Below are positions 23,757-34,198 of a stretch of DNA of 64,000 nucleotides, one piece after another. The notes below the pieces were generated by a model that was not told where the DNA came from, made no database searches, and saw only the letters and a program-made list of their open reading frames with translations. Source of the DNA: Sisyra terminalis (Eukaryota; Arthropoda; Insecta; Neuroptera; Sisyridae); the NCBI GenBank assembly GCA_958496175.1, contig OY292278.1, positions 44,268,001 through 44,332,000 of the forward strand, given 5' to 3'. Position numbers and translations under genes: made by a program. Within the stretch, counting starts at the first letter, position 1, and every line of letters starts with the position of its first letter.

Positions 23757-23801
23757 ATTACCTGATGATGACGGCTTTAAACTCTTGAAACGCGTCGTAA
23801 T
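23757..23801 (+). ncRNA. Hammerhead-like motif HHR-3 at Penelope 3' end
   Basis: The sequence contains CTGATGA (23762-23768), GAAA (23787-23790), a self-complementary ACGCGT stem III (23790-23795) and C at the cleavage position (23796). Stem I pairs ATTAC (23757-23761) perfectly with GTAAT (23797-23801). Stem II (23769-23786) pairs poorly, so this copy is probably decayed. Position at the end of a Penelope-like ORF agrees with the known presence of hammerhead motifs in Penelope-like elements. Confidence 0.65.
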
Positions 23802-23861
23802 AAAGAAAAAATTGATTCATAAGACATACCTTTATATTTATTAATTAATTGTGGCTTAGAA

Positions 23862-26744
23862 ATAAACCAAATATGAATCAAAGTTAAACCTATCTTGGTT
23901 CTTTAAAATGAATTTACTGTGACTGGTATTTTTTCATCTAAAAGGATTGAATAATTTTTTTTTCTTACTCTTAAATACCTTTCCATGTATATAAAACTGG
24001 CTTGTCTAAAGTAAATATTTTTTTTCATCCCTCAGTTTTTACGTAGAGGATACCTTCCCTTATTACTTTTAAAGAATGGTAAGTATCCTTATATGAGTGG
24101 GTAATTGTGTTTTCATTTATGTTTGATTGTTGACCCTGATAGTTGAAAAAGTTTTATAATACAGTGTATAAATTTAAATAGTTATAGCATAGTTTTAAAT
24201 CGCCTCTCTTAGTATATTTTTTTCAGGACTATAGAACCTAAAATGTTATAGATATTGCTACTAACCGGAGGTAGTTTTTTTAACTTTTAGATCTTCAGTC
24301 AGCCATCTTCCACAACCCGGCTACTTTAGACACTCTATTTGTGGTATTGAATAAAGTTTCTATGTAAACTATAGCTTTTCTTGGTAATTTTTTCAATAGG
24401 CTTACTATTATAAGGCATAAACTAGCGATTTACTAATATTTTTTAAGCTGAAGTTATGATGAGTTAAAAATAGCTATGTAGTGCTCTGTTTTGGTTTGAC
24501 TCGTCTTCGAAGAGGCACTACTGTGCCTTCAGATATGTAATTTGTACATTTTTTGAAAAAGTAAAAAAAAATATTATAACGAATTCATATAACCAAAGTT
24601 AATATTTCGATGAGGGAATAAATTATTGGGGACGATTTTTTTTCACTCATGAATTAATTCAAATTGTATGCACCTCTTTGGTTTACCAAATATTTTCATG
24701 TCAAATAAAATATTAATCTATTTGAAATATTTTCAAACAAAACAATTTCAAGTTTTAAAATTTCAAATAAATAAAATCTAACACTTTTTTTGCAAAAGCA
24801 CAAAGTTCCATTAAAAAACAATGTTTTATCAAACAAAACTACCATAAATAATACAAAGCGTTTTTTTTTCTATAATATTTTCATGGATACGTCAAATCTC
24901 CATTTCATAAAATTCTAGTTTAAATCGTTGATTGATTTTGCGTCATTCACAAAAAAGAGCATTGTGATTTTAAATCGGAAAAGTTCCGCTTGTTCAGGTC
25001 GGTTTTTCCCCCATTTTTTCTATCGTGTTTTTTTTTGTTATTATTCAAGTTGTATCTTTCCTGAACTACAAATTTCAATTTTAATGTAGATGAACACAAA
25101 ATAATTTTCCGCAACAAATGAGAGCTTTGCAGGAGAAAATTTTACACTAACAGACTGTGAAATAAATTATTTTTCAACCAGGACTAATATAAAAAAATAC
25201 TGTTAAAAAAATGAGCTTTTTGTCGACTCTTGTAAATCAAAGTAATAAAAGCTTAGTGGTTCTTTAATTCTATAGCTACAGACTACAAAAAACGGGAATA
25301 TGATTGAAATTTGAATAATCAAAAATCGGGAAATTGACGCAATGAACATCCAGCAAATGGCGGATTAAAGAGATGAAAAGATCAATTTTTCTATTGGCAC
25401 GCAAAAAGGGATTTTTCTCTTTGTAATTATTCAATGAAAGCGCTTTGATTACATGTGAAATAATGAGCGAATTTTCCCCCCTTTTGTTCCCCGGTTTTTT
25501 GTGCCACCATACTGAGTTGTTCAAAACTAATTTTCCACTCAATTCGAATCGAATTTCAAATTGCCATCAAAAGAGTATATAAAAACTTTGAAATTCCTCT
25601 CCTTTTATACACAAACTTAATGCAGTTTGTATATATATAGTTTATTTGGGGACAAAAGTTGAGAAAAAAAATTCGCTTATAAATTGCGTTTTATTGCATT
25701 ACAGTGGTGCGATAAAAAACTCTAATCGTTTCACAACTTACAATAAAATAACGTTAGTGTTAGTTATAGTGTATAAGTTGCATAATAAATATCTAATTTT
25801 ATGCCCTCGGCTTTTGTGCATGGCACAGAATGACGTTATTTTCTATTTTTCCATTTTTCCATTTTTTTCTTTTGTTCTTCTCTACTCGCTACTAATGTTT
25901 ATGGAGTTGTGAAGAGGTTTGTTTATTTAAAATGCCATCGTTAGATTATGAAATGCGAAAAAGTTTATTCTTTGTCATAAATAAGGCGAAATTTACATAT
26001 TGGATTTCAATAAATTTTCGGTGGTTGAATATAAATATTGGGATTAAAAGATTTCTGTGAAAAAATTGTAGATTTTTTTTATATTTTTGAATGGGTAACT
26101 GAAATGCTAAACTATTAAAATACTTTTTAAAAAATATGTATGTAAAACGGAAATCAGTAAATCACAAACTTATGTTTTGGTATCATTAGAAAGGATAAAT
26201 ATCAAGAAACATTCTAACAAATCTCTGTAACAAAAATTGATTCAAAAATTTCAATTTATTATCCAAAAAAATACAAGATTTGTACACCTAATAAAGTGGA
26301 GGTAAAATCGTCATTCTACCTTTATAGTATGTATATTTCACAATGAAGAATCTCTATGATTAACATTAAGGGTACAATTTAACTAATAAGAAATCATTTT
26401 TCTATTCCTTATAACTTCAAGAGTTACATTTATCGATCCAACAAAATAGGATGCACTAACGATGGAAAAGGACTATGAAATTCCAACAAAATAATAAAAT
26501 TTTATATCTAGAATGATAATCAATGTTTTATGTGAACAAAAAATAAAATTATTTTAGCATATTCAATGATAAGTTAAAATTGGTATTGCACTTAAAGAAA
26601 ATCTTTAGAATGGAAAAATATATACGACTATAAAAAACATTTATAAGCTTTGAGCATAATATAACATGTCTTAGTAACGTATTATTCATTTTCACTATTG
26701 TTTCCATAAAAATTCGTAAGTAATATTGCACTTATATATAACTA
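23862..26744. other. Unassigned AT-rich DNA
   Basis: A short part of repeat family B (ATACCTTCCCTTATTACTTT and the sequence after it) lies at about 24048-24120. The rest shows no supported gene, RNA or repeat end. Short frames at 25276-25542 and 25646-25912 are unrecognised. Confidence 0.4.
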
Positions 26745-27060
26745 CCTGATCCCCGCGACTTTGTCTGCGTAACGTAGGTGCAGATTATATTTTCTTTTTA
26801 AGTTTGCTATGTGTAGTGGCATATGAAAATTATTATTTTTTTTATTTCTTTTACGAAAAACATAATCATACTTAAAACACTATTTTGTCGACTTTAAAAA
26901 GACACACTTAATAAACTGTTACTTAGAATAAAATGGTTGTATATAATGATCAATTAATTTTCAAAAAATATTATTCCGTATACCTACGGTAGGTACACCT
27001 ACCGTGAACCAATTAATCCGTAAATAAATCACCATCTATACATAAATTAAAACTATTTAA
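26745..27060 (+). repeat. Dispersed repeat family A, copy 3
   Basis: Starts with CCTGATCCCCGCGACTTTGT. It contains AAACACTATTTTGTCGAC, AATGATCAATTAATTTTC, and a nearly palindromic TACGGTAGGTACACCTACCG at about 26983-27002. It aligns along its length with the copy at 40411-40745. Confidence 0.65.
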
Positions 27061-27310
27061 ACGTAACATTTTGATTTTGAATCCAATTTTAGGGTAAATA
27101 TTTGTTTCAAGAGGCCCTTATTCCAAATTTAACATTTTTAAAATTTTTGTCTGTCTGTCTGTCTGTGTGTCCTGATTTAACTAAAGAACGAAACAACCGA
27201 ATTGAATGAAATTTGGTATTAAGATACAGCACAATTTCCCACAGACTATAGGCTACTTATGATTCCAAAAAAATAATAAGGGAAGGTATTCCCAAGGGAT
27301 GAAAATGACC
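27061..27310 (-). repeat. Repeat family B, inverted copy
   Basis: This is the reverse complement of 43770-44000. Shared blocks include CCTGATTTAACTAAAGAACG, AATTTGGTATTAAGATACA, TCTTGAAACAAATATTTACC (as reverse complement) and AATAAGGGAAGGTATTCCC. A (GTCT)n microsatellite sits at about 27149-27168. Part of the same block also occurs within family A copy 1 (13085-13190). Confidence 0.6.
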
Positions 27311-27439
27311 AAATTCTGACGATATTTCAAGGTAAGTATTTTCATAATTACTCATTTACATGTGATGTTACTGTTTTGCCTTGTTTGTATTCATAAAGTG
27401 TATGCTTTCTTGTTCAATTACTGCAAGTTTTATTGAGAT

Positions 27440-28193
27440 ATTGTTTTTGGATTTGGTTGTAGATTAGGTTTGGTTCACCAATTGGTGAACCAATAAGTAC
27501 TTAAGTACCTATTGGGCAAAGAGAATACATGCAAAGTGAATACGTATCCATTTTGCCCGTATAGCAATTTCAATTTACCTGGTAGGCTTTCTGATCAATG
27601 GCTTTCATTTAAAATGCTATAGAAGATTTACAAATAAAAAAGGAAAACTAATCAAGCCAAATGGAGTGAGGATGTTATGATGCTTGTGATAGCAGACTGT
27701 AACGCTGGTATTCCAGTGAAAACGACACCAAGAAAATATGTCCTACCTTATGCTACTTTGTATAGGCATTGGAAAAAAGGTAGTTCTACTGCTCAGTTTG
27801 GCCGTTTTCGCAAGGTTTTTAACAACGAACAGGAGAACGATCTTCAATCGTATTTGCTGATAATTAAGTAGCTATACATCTATCATTAATTTCATTCTTC
27901 TTACATTGATTTCGGTATTTTTTCTTTAATTTACCATGTGTTCACTTTGCCCTATGATCCTATCCACTTTACCCGACTGGTTGGGCAAAGCGGACACCTG
28001 TATCAATTTGAATATTGTTAGTAATTTTAAGTAAAATATTGATGTTAGCAAATTTTTGATGATTATATTAAAAGTTATAATAAATACTTATTCATACTAA
28101 GCAATTGTTTTATCTCTGTGTCTATACGTTTTCTTGCTATAGGTCATTAAAGCTTAAGGTGTCCACTTTGCCCGGACTTCCCCTAAACAAACC
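27440..28193 (+). mobile_element. Pogo-like DNA transposon remnant
   Basis: The segment contains a psq/pogo-type HTH remnant and repeated GGGCAAAG / CTTTGCCC motifs (about 27511, 27938, 27981-27988, 28165). Its right end CCACTTTGCCCGGACTTCCC abuts Penelope copy 2. I could not define a matching left terminus, so the boundaries are approximate. Confidence 0.5.
27641..27871 (+). pseudogene. Psq-type HTH N-terminus of a pogo-like transposase
   Basis: Open from RKTNQAKWSEDVMML, then IADCNAGIPVKTTPRKYVLP, YATLYRHWKKG, and FNNEQENDLQSYLLIIK before a stop. The arrangement W...DM..A...V..G......AA.KY.IP..TL.RH.KG, followed by F..EQE..L..YL, is that of the psq/CENP-B-like DNA-binding domain of pogo transposases. 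About 75 codons remain and the DDE catalytic domain is absent. The first methionine in frame is at 27677. The reading probably started further upstream, since the conserved W lies before it. Confidence 0.7.
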
Positions 28194-28439
28194 GGAACAA
28201 TTAATCAAAGAATATAATATAATTCACATGTAAGAAGATTCAACTTCGAACTTCACCAAAATTTTATACAAGACCATAAAATAAATCGACTATCATCTTG
28301 AAAACGAAGTTTCAAAAAGAAAGAAACCTTAAGCTCCAATACATCATGGCTTACCAAAAATCCATAAAATAAATATGCCAATCTGACCGATAGTGGATTA
28401 CAAACTTGCTCCTGGATATTAACTAGCCAAAAAATTAGT

Positions 28440-28971
28440 ATGAACCATCAAATCTGGCATCATATTGAAAAAAAATTATTCATTAAAAACACATATGAGT
28501 TTATGAATAATACTAAAAACTTAAAACTACCACAGAACATCAAAATGGCTTCACTTGACATTGTCAACTTATACACAAATGTCTCTGCTGAAGAAACAAT
28601 CAAAATAGTGAAATATAATCTAATGACATCTAAAATAAATAATTATATGGTAATCAACGATATAATGAACTTGTTAACACCATCTTACAATAAAACTATT
28701 TCACTTTCAATCAAAAATGTTATCACCAAAAGGAAGGTTTGGCCATGGGTTCCCCTTTATCAGGACTACTAGCCAATATTTACCTGAACTCTTTGAAAAT
28801 AAATATATTATGAACAATACCTATAAAAATAAAATAATATATTATGGAAGATATGTAAACGATGCATTTATATTATTTAATGGAATTACCCGACAGATTG
28901 ACAATTTGGTATCCGATCTGAACAAAATTAACCAGAAAATAAAATTCACTTCAGCACACGAACTAAATTGA
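28440..28971 (+). pseudogene. Penelope-like RT remnant with YVND box
   Basis: The first frame (28440-28772) carries the palm motif SLDIVNLYTNVSAEETIKI. After a frameshift in the FG-like loop (28717-28971), the sequence continues GSPLSGLLANIYLN-like and then reaches RYVNDAFILF, where the first catalytic aspartate is replaced by asparagine. The next part, QIDNLVSDLNKINQKIKFTS, matches copy 1. With YVND, a P-to-S change in TNVP and frame breaks, this RT is dead. Confidence 0.75.
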
Positions 28972-29310
28972 ACAATTAACTTCTTAAGCCCAACAATCAC
29001 CAATGAAAATGGAAAATTGTCATACAATATATATAGAAAACCAACAACAATGAATACAACCATCCATAAAACATCATTTCACCCAAGAAACCAAAAAATG
29101 GCAGCTTACAACAGTCTTGTATTGCCAAAGGCTTACCAAAGCTCGTGAAGAAGAATTTAAGATAATTAAGCATATAGCCATTACTAACGGATTCAACAAC
29201 TCAATCATAGACAAAATAATATCGATATTTACTAAAAATCCAATCTTCCAAATCCACAAAAAAAAAAACAAAAAAAAACAAAAAAAAATATATAAAATCA
29301 GACTTCAATA

Positions 29311-29577
29311 ATGTATGTATTCAATTTTACAATCGCCAACTTCCTAAAGAAAAATAACTTCAATATCGCATTTTCAACAAACAACAACATGATGAAAATT
29401 CTTAAGCCATTGGAGAACAACCAAATTACAACGAAACATAAAACCGAAATATATGAAATTAAATGTGGTTCCTGTAAAAAATTCTACATTGGCCAAACTG
29501 GTAAATCTTTCGGAATAAGATATAAGGAACATACACCCAAGAACCCTACTTCAACGACAACCTCACATTTTACATAA
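29311..29577 (+). pseudogene. GIY-YIG nuclease domain of Penelope copy 2
   Basis: The frame encodes NNMMKILKPLENNQITTKHK, then IYEIKCGSCKKFYIGQTGKS and FGIRYKEHTPKN. The CxxC pair (CGSC), the YIGQTGKSF core and the EH pair match the GIY-YIG endonuclease of Penelope-like elements, which lies C-terminal to the RT. The nuclease core looks intact over this stretch. The reading stops at 29577 near the start of the inserted non-LTR fragment. Confidence 0.8.
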
Positions 29578-29639
29578 CACTATGACGAAAATCATCAATA
29601 ATTAAATTTCGAAAGAAATTTTTTATCACTACATATGGA

Positions 29640-30330
29640 GAATAAGGAACATACACCAAAGAATCTTGTCATTGGTTAAAATCTATAAAGTTTTAGTAAC
29701 AATTTCACTGATTGGTCGAATTAAAGATTGAGTTTTGTACGGTGTGTTATGATTGGCCCATGCATCCTGCGCCATTCAAATACCTACAGTGCCTTGATTT
29801 ATACAAAGTAGGCTTAGTATTTCTCGTTTAAAGTGACTTTTGAGTACAGAACATTTGGAACGATATTTCTTTCGATTTATAGATCATATATCGCAAAGAA
29901 AATGATTATTATTAAAATAATTTTGCTATATAACTGTTAATTATAATCCGGAATTAATATTTTTCTATATAAAATTTACTTTTGAGGATGAAGATCGTTG
30001 ATTTTGTAAGGGTTATTTTTCTTCACACAATTAAAACCTTCGGTCTTAATAAAGATCCATAAACTGAGAACCATAAGAAAGTTTTTCTTGTCATATTTTG
30101 GCAACTTATTTTCTTATTCTAATTTTGGATCATTATCGATATCTACGATCATTGGTGGAAATTTGAACTTACGATTTGAAGTCTTCGAATGAAGTCCAAT
30201 AACTCTCTTTCGCTGTTCGCATTTATGATTGTATCGTCTACGAATCGAAGGTTAGAAAATCACTTTCCACAAATTTTAATTCCACTATTTTACTCCTCCA
30301 AAGTGAGCGTTTGTATGATCTCTCCTTCAA
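29640..30330 (-). mobile_element. Non-LTR RT fragment inserted in Penelope copy 2
   Basis: Homologous over its length with the insert in copy 1. On the minus strand it shows LRFVDDTI-type coding with the FVDD codons at 30233-30244, followed by N-NSERE-LDFI. The Penelope sequence is duplicated on both sides (ACGAAAATCATCAATAATTAA at 29583 and the matching ACGAAAATCATTAATGCTTAA at 30360). The shared insert shows that copies 1 and 2 descend from one ancestor already carrying it. Confidence 0.65.
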
Positions 30331-30556
30331 CAACTTCAAATTTTACAAAACACCTTTATGACGAAAATCATTAATGCTTAAATTTTGAAAGAAATTTTAA
30401 ACCACTACATATTTGCAAGAAAGGATTACATATAAACACCATGGAATAATAGGAAATATACAAAACCCACAAACTGAATTCAATTAATATTATTAACGAC
30501 AAATTAATTAAAACAAACAACTTATATGAAATTTGTTTACAACTGACAAAATAATC

Positions 30557-30601
30557 ACTATCTGACGATGACACTCCAAAACTGTTGAAACTTGTCGAAA
30601 T
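30557..30601 (+). ncRNA. Decayed hammerhead-like motif HHR-4
   Basis: Same position and spacing as HHR-3: CTGACGA at 30562-30568, GAAA at 30587-30590 and C at 30596. Stem III (ACTTGT) and stem I no longer pair properly. It is kept as evidence of common descent; the motif is unlikely to be active. Confidence 0.45.
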
Positions 30602-30626
30602 CAAGAAAGAAATTGAATCATAGGAT

Positions 30627-31006
30627 CAGTGGTGTAGCTACCTAGAGACTAGGCAGGGCAGTGCCTCGGGGCCCTCAAGCTCGGGGGGCCCTTAAATTCT
30701 AACCAGAAATCTCGATAAAGCTAGGAAAAATTGTAAATATAATTGTTATTTAGTCAGTTGGTAGGCCCGACCTTTATATAATAAACCCTTGAATCTTCTC
30801 CTGTTTCGTTTTATTAGCCAAACTTACACCAAGTAATAATTGTAATTTATATTGTTACGGTTTAAAGAGCATAAGTACTTTAGTATTTATAGTAAGTATT
30901 TATATATTTCATATTTTTATTTGATAAAACCTAATCAGTTTACATAGCAGTGGGGCCCCATTTTTTAATTTGCCCCAGGGCCCTTGGTTACCTAGCTACG
31001 CCACTG
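30627..31006. mobile_element. TIR element nested in Penelope copy 2
   Basis: Ends are CAGTGGTGTAGCTA and, inverted, TAGCTACGCCACTG, with a GC-rich interior (CTCGGGGCCC and GGGGCCCCA). Length is 380 bp with no ORF. The flanks are TCATAGGAT on the left and GATATACATTTT on the right. Copy 1 of Penelope reads TTCATAAGACATACC at the equivalent point, which supports an empty site TCATAGGATATACATT and a 3-bp (GAT) or 4-bp (GGAT) duplication. The termini look hAT-like, but an 8-bp duplication is not present, so the superfamily is open. Confidence 0.65.
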
Positions 31007-31016
31007 GATATACATT

Positions 31017-31178
31017 TTGGAAGGTGCTTTGAGGCAAGACCAGTATATACAAGTCTTGGAAACGAGGTTATTGCCTCAAACTAAAGAGTGATTTCCGGAA
31101 GAAAATTTTATCTTTATGCAGAATGCTCCTTACCATAAGGCTAAAAAAGTTTTGGATTTCCTCAAAAACTCTGCATAG
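31017..31178 (+). pseudogene. Tc1-like transposase fragment
   Basis: Translation gives LEGALRQDQYIQVLETRLLP, then QTKE, a stop, FPEENFIFMQNAPYHKAKKV and LDFLKNSA. This is the region of Tc1-family DDE transposases around the second catalytic aspartate (usually F.QDNAPCHKA). Here the aspartate codon itself is missing (MQNAP), and the tryptophan after KE is a stop. The fragment is bounded by the TIR element on the left and degrades on the right. Confidence 0.75.
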
Positions 31179-31511
31179 GACATATATTATTATTTAATTG
31201 TGAGTCGGAAATAACAAATAATATGTTTATCAATGTTAAATGTAAATGATTTTCTAGTTATATCATTTTTACCATTCACATGGAAAGTTGAAAATTGAAA
31301 GTTGATATACAAAATCAAGGAATTACATGTAAAAAGTAATGATGGAAATACGGAATAATGAAATTTCACTTCAAAAAGATTTTAGCAATGTAAAATACAA
31401 ATTATGATAAACTTTATGTATTTATCAATTACCTACTAAAGGATTTTCCAAAAACCATAGATTATTTTATTTTTGTAAAAAAAATTGAGAATGACTATTA
31501 AAACTTAACAT

Positions 31512-31670
31512 AAATTGGTAAAAATATTCAGAGGACTAGGATCAAATAATAATCAGTCAAAACTATTTATTACATGTGCATGCAATAAATAGTTTTGACT
31601 GATTATTATTTGATCCTAGTCCTCTGAATATTTTTACCAATTTATCATCATCGAGGATCTGAAACTCTAC
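31512..31670. mobile_element. Short palindromic element with 15-bp target duplication
   Basis: Two tail segments meet head to head: the left arm is the inverted copy of TAATAAATAGTTTTGACTGA and the following TCCTAGTCCTCTGAATA block, and the right arm is the direct copy. ATTAAAACTTAACAT (31497-31511) and ATTAGAACTTAACAT (31671-31685) flank it with one mismatch, consistent with a target duplication. The same tail follows the hammerhead-like motif at 53199-53236. This unit therefore looks like two ribozyme-downstream segments joined in inverted orientation, without the ribozyme. Confidence 0.65.
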
Positions 31671-31689
31671 ATTAGAACTTAACATGTTT

Positions 31690-33640
31690 TTTTTTATAAA
31701 TAGATTTCAATTTTACTTCCATCTTCAATGGTGCAAATATTATCAAGTAATCAGGTAAAAAGTTTGAACAAAAATTTTTGAAAATATAATTTAAAAATCG
31801 AGTATTTTTAAACAATTTTTGTAAAAAATTGGATTGCCGACAATAATTTTTAAAATTGCATAATTTTAGGTGTAAATTTCATAATAATGACAATCACATT
31901 TAAAATTGAATTTCATAAGTTAAAAACATTCTTCAGCATTTGATTGATCTTCAAAAGATTCAAATAAGTCTCTTATATTCCCCTCATAAATAATCATTCT
32001 CCATTTTTCCATCGCAACTCATGATTGTGCCAAACATTTATAATAAATGGTGGTTTTGATTAATTTTTCATGAAGGCACATATATATCAATGAAATATTT
32101 CCACCTTAAATAATCATTCATCTTAGTTTTCATTTCGTCCGGTAATTCATCTTATTTTTCCCTGTTCCAAATGGAAAACATCAATTCCATTCAATATTCA
32201 AGTGAAACAATTCCCCAGCAAATATATCCCTCCCAAGCGCCACAAAACGTAATTGTCAATTACCATGGAATATTTCAGCCGACACAAACCAAATAGAAGA
32301 AAAACTAATTTTACCAACCGTGAACCTAATGGCTTTGGTATTTTATACTGTCGTCTCACATTTTCCTCTTCTGTTTATTTATTTTCCGCTAAAACATTCA
32401 AAAGCGAGCACCCAAATGGCCGCGCAATCTCCAGCGTGTATGAAACGGGAAGAACGAAAAGATATGAAGAGTTTAATGTAAAGTTTTTCTTTAAAATTTT
32501 TCCCTCTATTGATTGAAAAAGTTTATTCTTACATTTGCAAAAAAAAAAATGAAAATACACGAATAAAGGGAAAAAAACAACTTTCTCTCTGACGTACCCA
32601 AGTTAATAAAAGTACGACTTTTAATAAAATATGTTTTTCAGGGAATAAATTTCACTCCATTTAACATTGCACAATTATCCTAATGTTCCACCATTAAATC
32701 CCTTTTATTTTTCATGCTTTACCTGTGTCATGGGAAAAAATTACAATTAAAAGTTTGTCATGGCAAAATTGTGAATCTTTTTCGGTAAAATCAATAGCGT
32801 TTAAGAATTAAATTTGATAAAGCTTTCCGCTTTTGTGAGGAGCTTTAAATGCTTTACCAGAGAAGAACGGAGATTGTTCGTTGAAATATCTTTCAATGGT
32901 CGACTCTGTGCACTGAACCGTAAAGCTTCTTAAAATATCCCAATTCCCAGTGAAAAGCTTTGGTTGATTGGAATCTTTTCAAATGCAAAAAATTGCAAAG
33001 TAGCCACTTTAAAAATTTTATTAGAATATTAAAAATACTTCCCCTACTATTTTTCATTTGATTATTTTCTTGCGACATCTTTAAGACATTAAAATGCAAT
33101 TATTTCCTGAAACTAATTTCCACGTAATAAAAATTCCATTTTTTTTTTATTACTTTCGAAAAAAATTAATTAGTTTTCATTTAAAAAAAAAAAACTAAAG
33201 TACTACGTAGTTAAGTATAATATTAAGATTTAAATTAATACGAGGCAACATTATTCTAAATTGCTCAAATCTAATTTGTCGTTTCATTAAAAGGAAGAGA
33301 GAAGTAAAGTGAATCACTAATGCAAATTTGCATCCAGAATGCCCTCACTATATACTGCATAGTTTATACGACTGTAAAATTACTACCGAACTGAAAATCT
33401 AATGTTCATTTTCATGCCCAACAACCAATTACATGTGTCCGATTTTCATTAAATCTATGTTAAATTAGAATTAGTACATATCTACTGAAAATACATTGTA
33501 AATTCGAAAAATTTATCAAAAAAAAAAATATTTTTTATCACAGATTTAAAAAAATATAAGATCATTTATATTGTGGACTTACGATAGAAAGATTATGGTC
33601 TGCATTTTCTTACCTAGAAAAGAAAACGAAATTAGTATTA
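31690..33640. other. Unassigned AT-rich DNA
   Basis: No supported gene or repeat end. Frames at 32253-32516 and on the opposite strand at 32375-32560 overlap and show no known motif. Confidence 0.45.
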
Positions 33641-33982
33641 ATTTTTTTTAATTATATATATAAAAGAAAGTCGTGTTAGTTACACGATTTATAACTCAAG
33701 AACGGCTGGACCAATTTTCATGAAATTTTCTATGTATATTCGGTAGGCACGGGAATCGGCTAAGAAGTACATTTTATACCTCTAGAAGATTAAGATGTCC
33801 CTCAACATCTTCTGCAAATTTTTACGCCTACTTGCCTATATACTATTTGTAATCATTGATGCCTGTGATTTATTTTGAAAAACGCTTAGCAACCGTTTGA
33901 ATTAGGCATTTTTATTTATTTAATTTATGTATTATTTACATATTTTACTTAATATTTATTGTAATATGGAACAATTGGGGAA

Positions 33983-34198
33983 ATGACAATCATTTGCCAA
34001 TATTGTAAGGCGTTAAAATACAGTGGTGAATCTACTGGGTTATGTGGTGCTGGTGAAAAAATAAAATTGCCCCAATTGGTCCCATCACTAGACCCATTAC
34101 GCTCATTAGTTTATGGGATAGGGAATTATTGTAAAAACTCCTTGGCCAATATTCAAAAACTAAATAGTAGTTTACAAATTATATTGTTTCGCTCATAA
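33983..34198 (+). pseudogene. Helitron Rep-helicase N-terminal zinc-finger remnant
   Basis: The frame begins MTIICQYCKALKYSGESTGL, then CGAGEKIKLPQLVPSLDPL and NSLANIQKLNSSLQ. The ICQ-C-AL....E......C...G...LP.L...P..L pattern, then the region ending in a block of the FR..IR.YN.A.. kind, is that of the Helitron N-terminal domain. About 71 codons are left of a protein normally over 1000 residues. The sequence after 34198 no longer encodes recognisable Rep or helicase motifs. Confidence 0.8.

Larger units (their letters stand above)
21295..23860 (+). mobile_element. Penelope-like retroelement, copy 1 (5'-truncated)
   Basis: Reading frames, broken by several frameshifts, give the ordered parts of a Penelope-like protein: an N-terminal ITKTDDGNIIL region, LPKIQK, the palm motif SLDIVNLYTNVPVEETI, GLAIGSPLSGLLAGIYMNHF, YVDDKFILF, then a GIY-YIG-type tail and a C-terminal region with EEYEIYK. 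It ends with a hammerhead-like motif at 23757-23801. A minus-strand non-LTR fragment interrupts the C-terminal region (about 22816-23540). The copy is not functional. Confidence 0.8.
28195..30626 (+). mobile_element. Penelope-like retroelement, copy 2 (5'-truncated)
   Basis: Closely related to copy 1 and in the same order: damaged N-terminal region, RT palm, GIY-YIG domain, minus-strand non-LTR insert, EEYEIYK-type C-terminus and hammerhead-like end. It begins directly next to the pogo-like remnant at 28193, which suggests 5' truncation on integration or later deletion. Its 3' end at about 30626 is interrupted by the TIR element 30627-31006. Confidence 0.8.

Noticed and set aside
30619..31014. 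Assignment of the CAGTGG...CCACTG element to hAT
   Set aside because: The expected 8-bp target duplication is absent; the flanks support only 3-4 bp.
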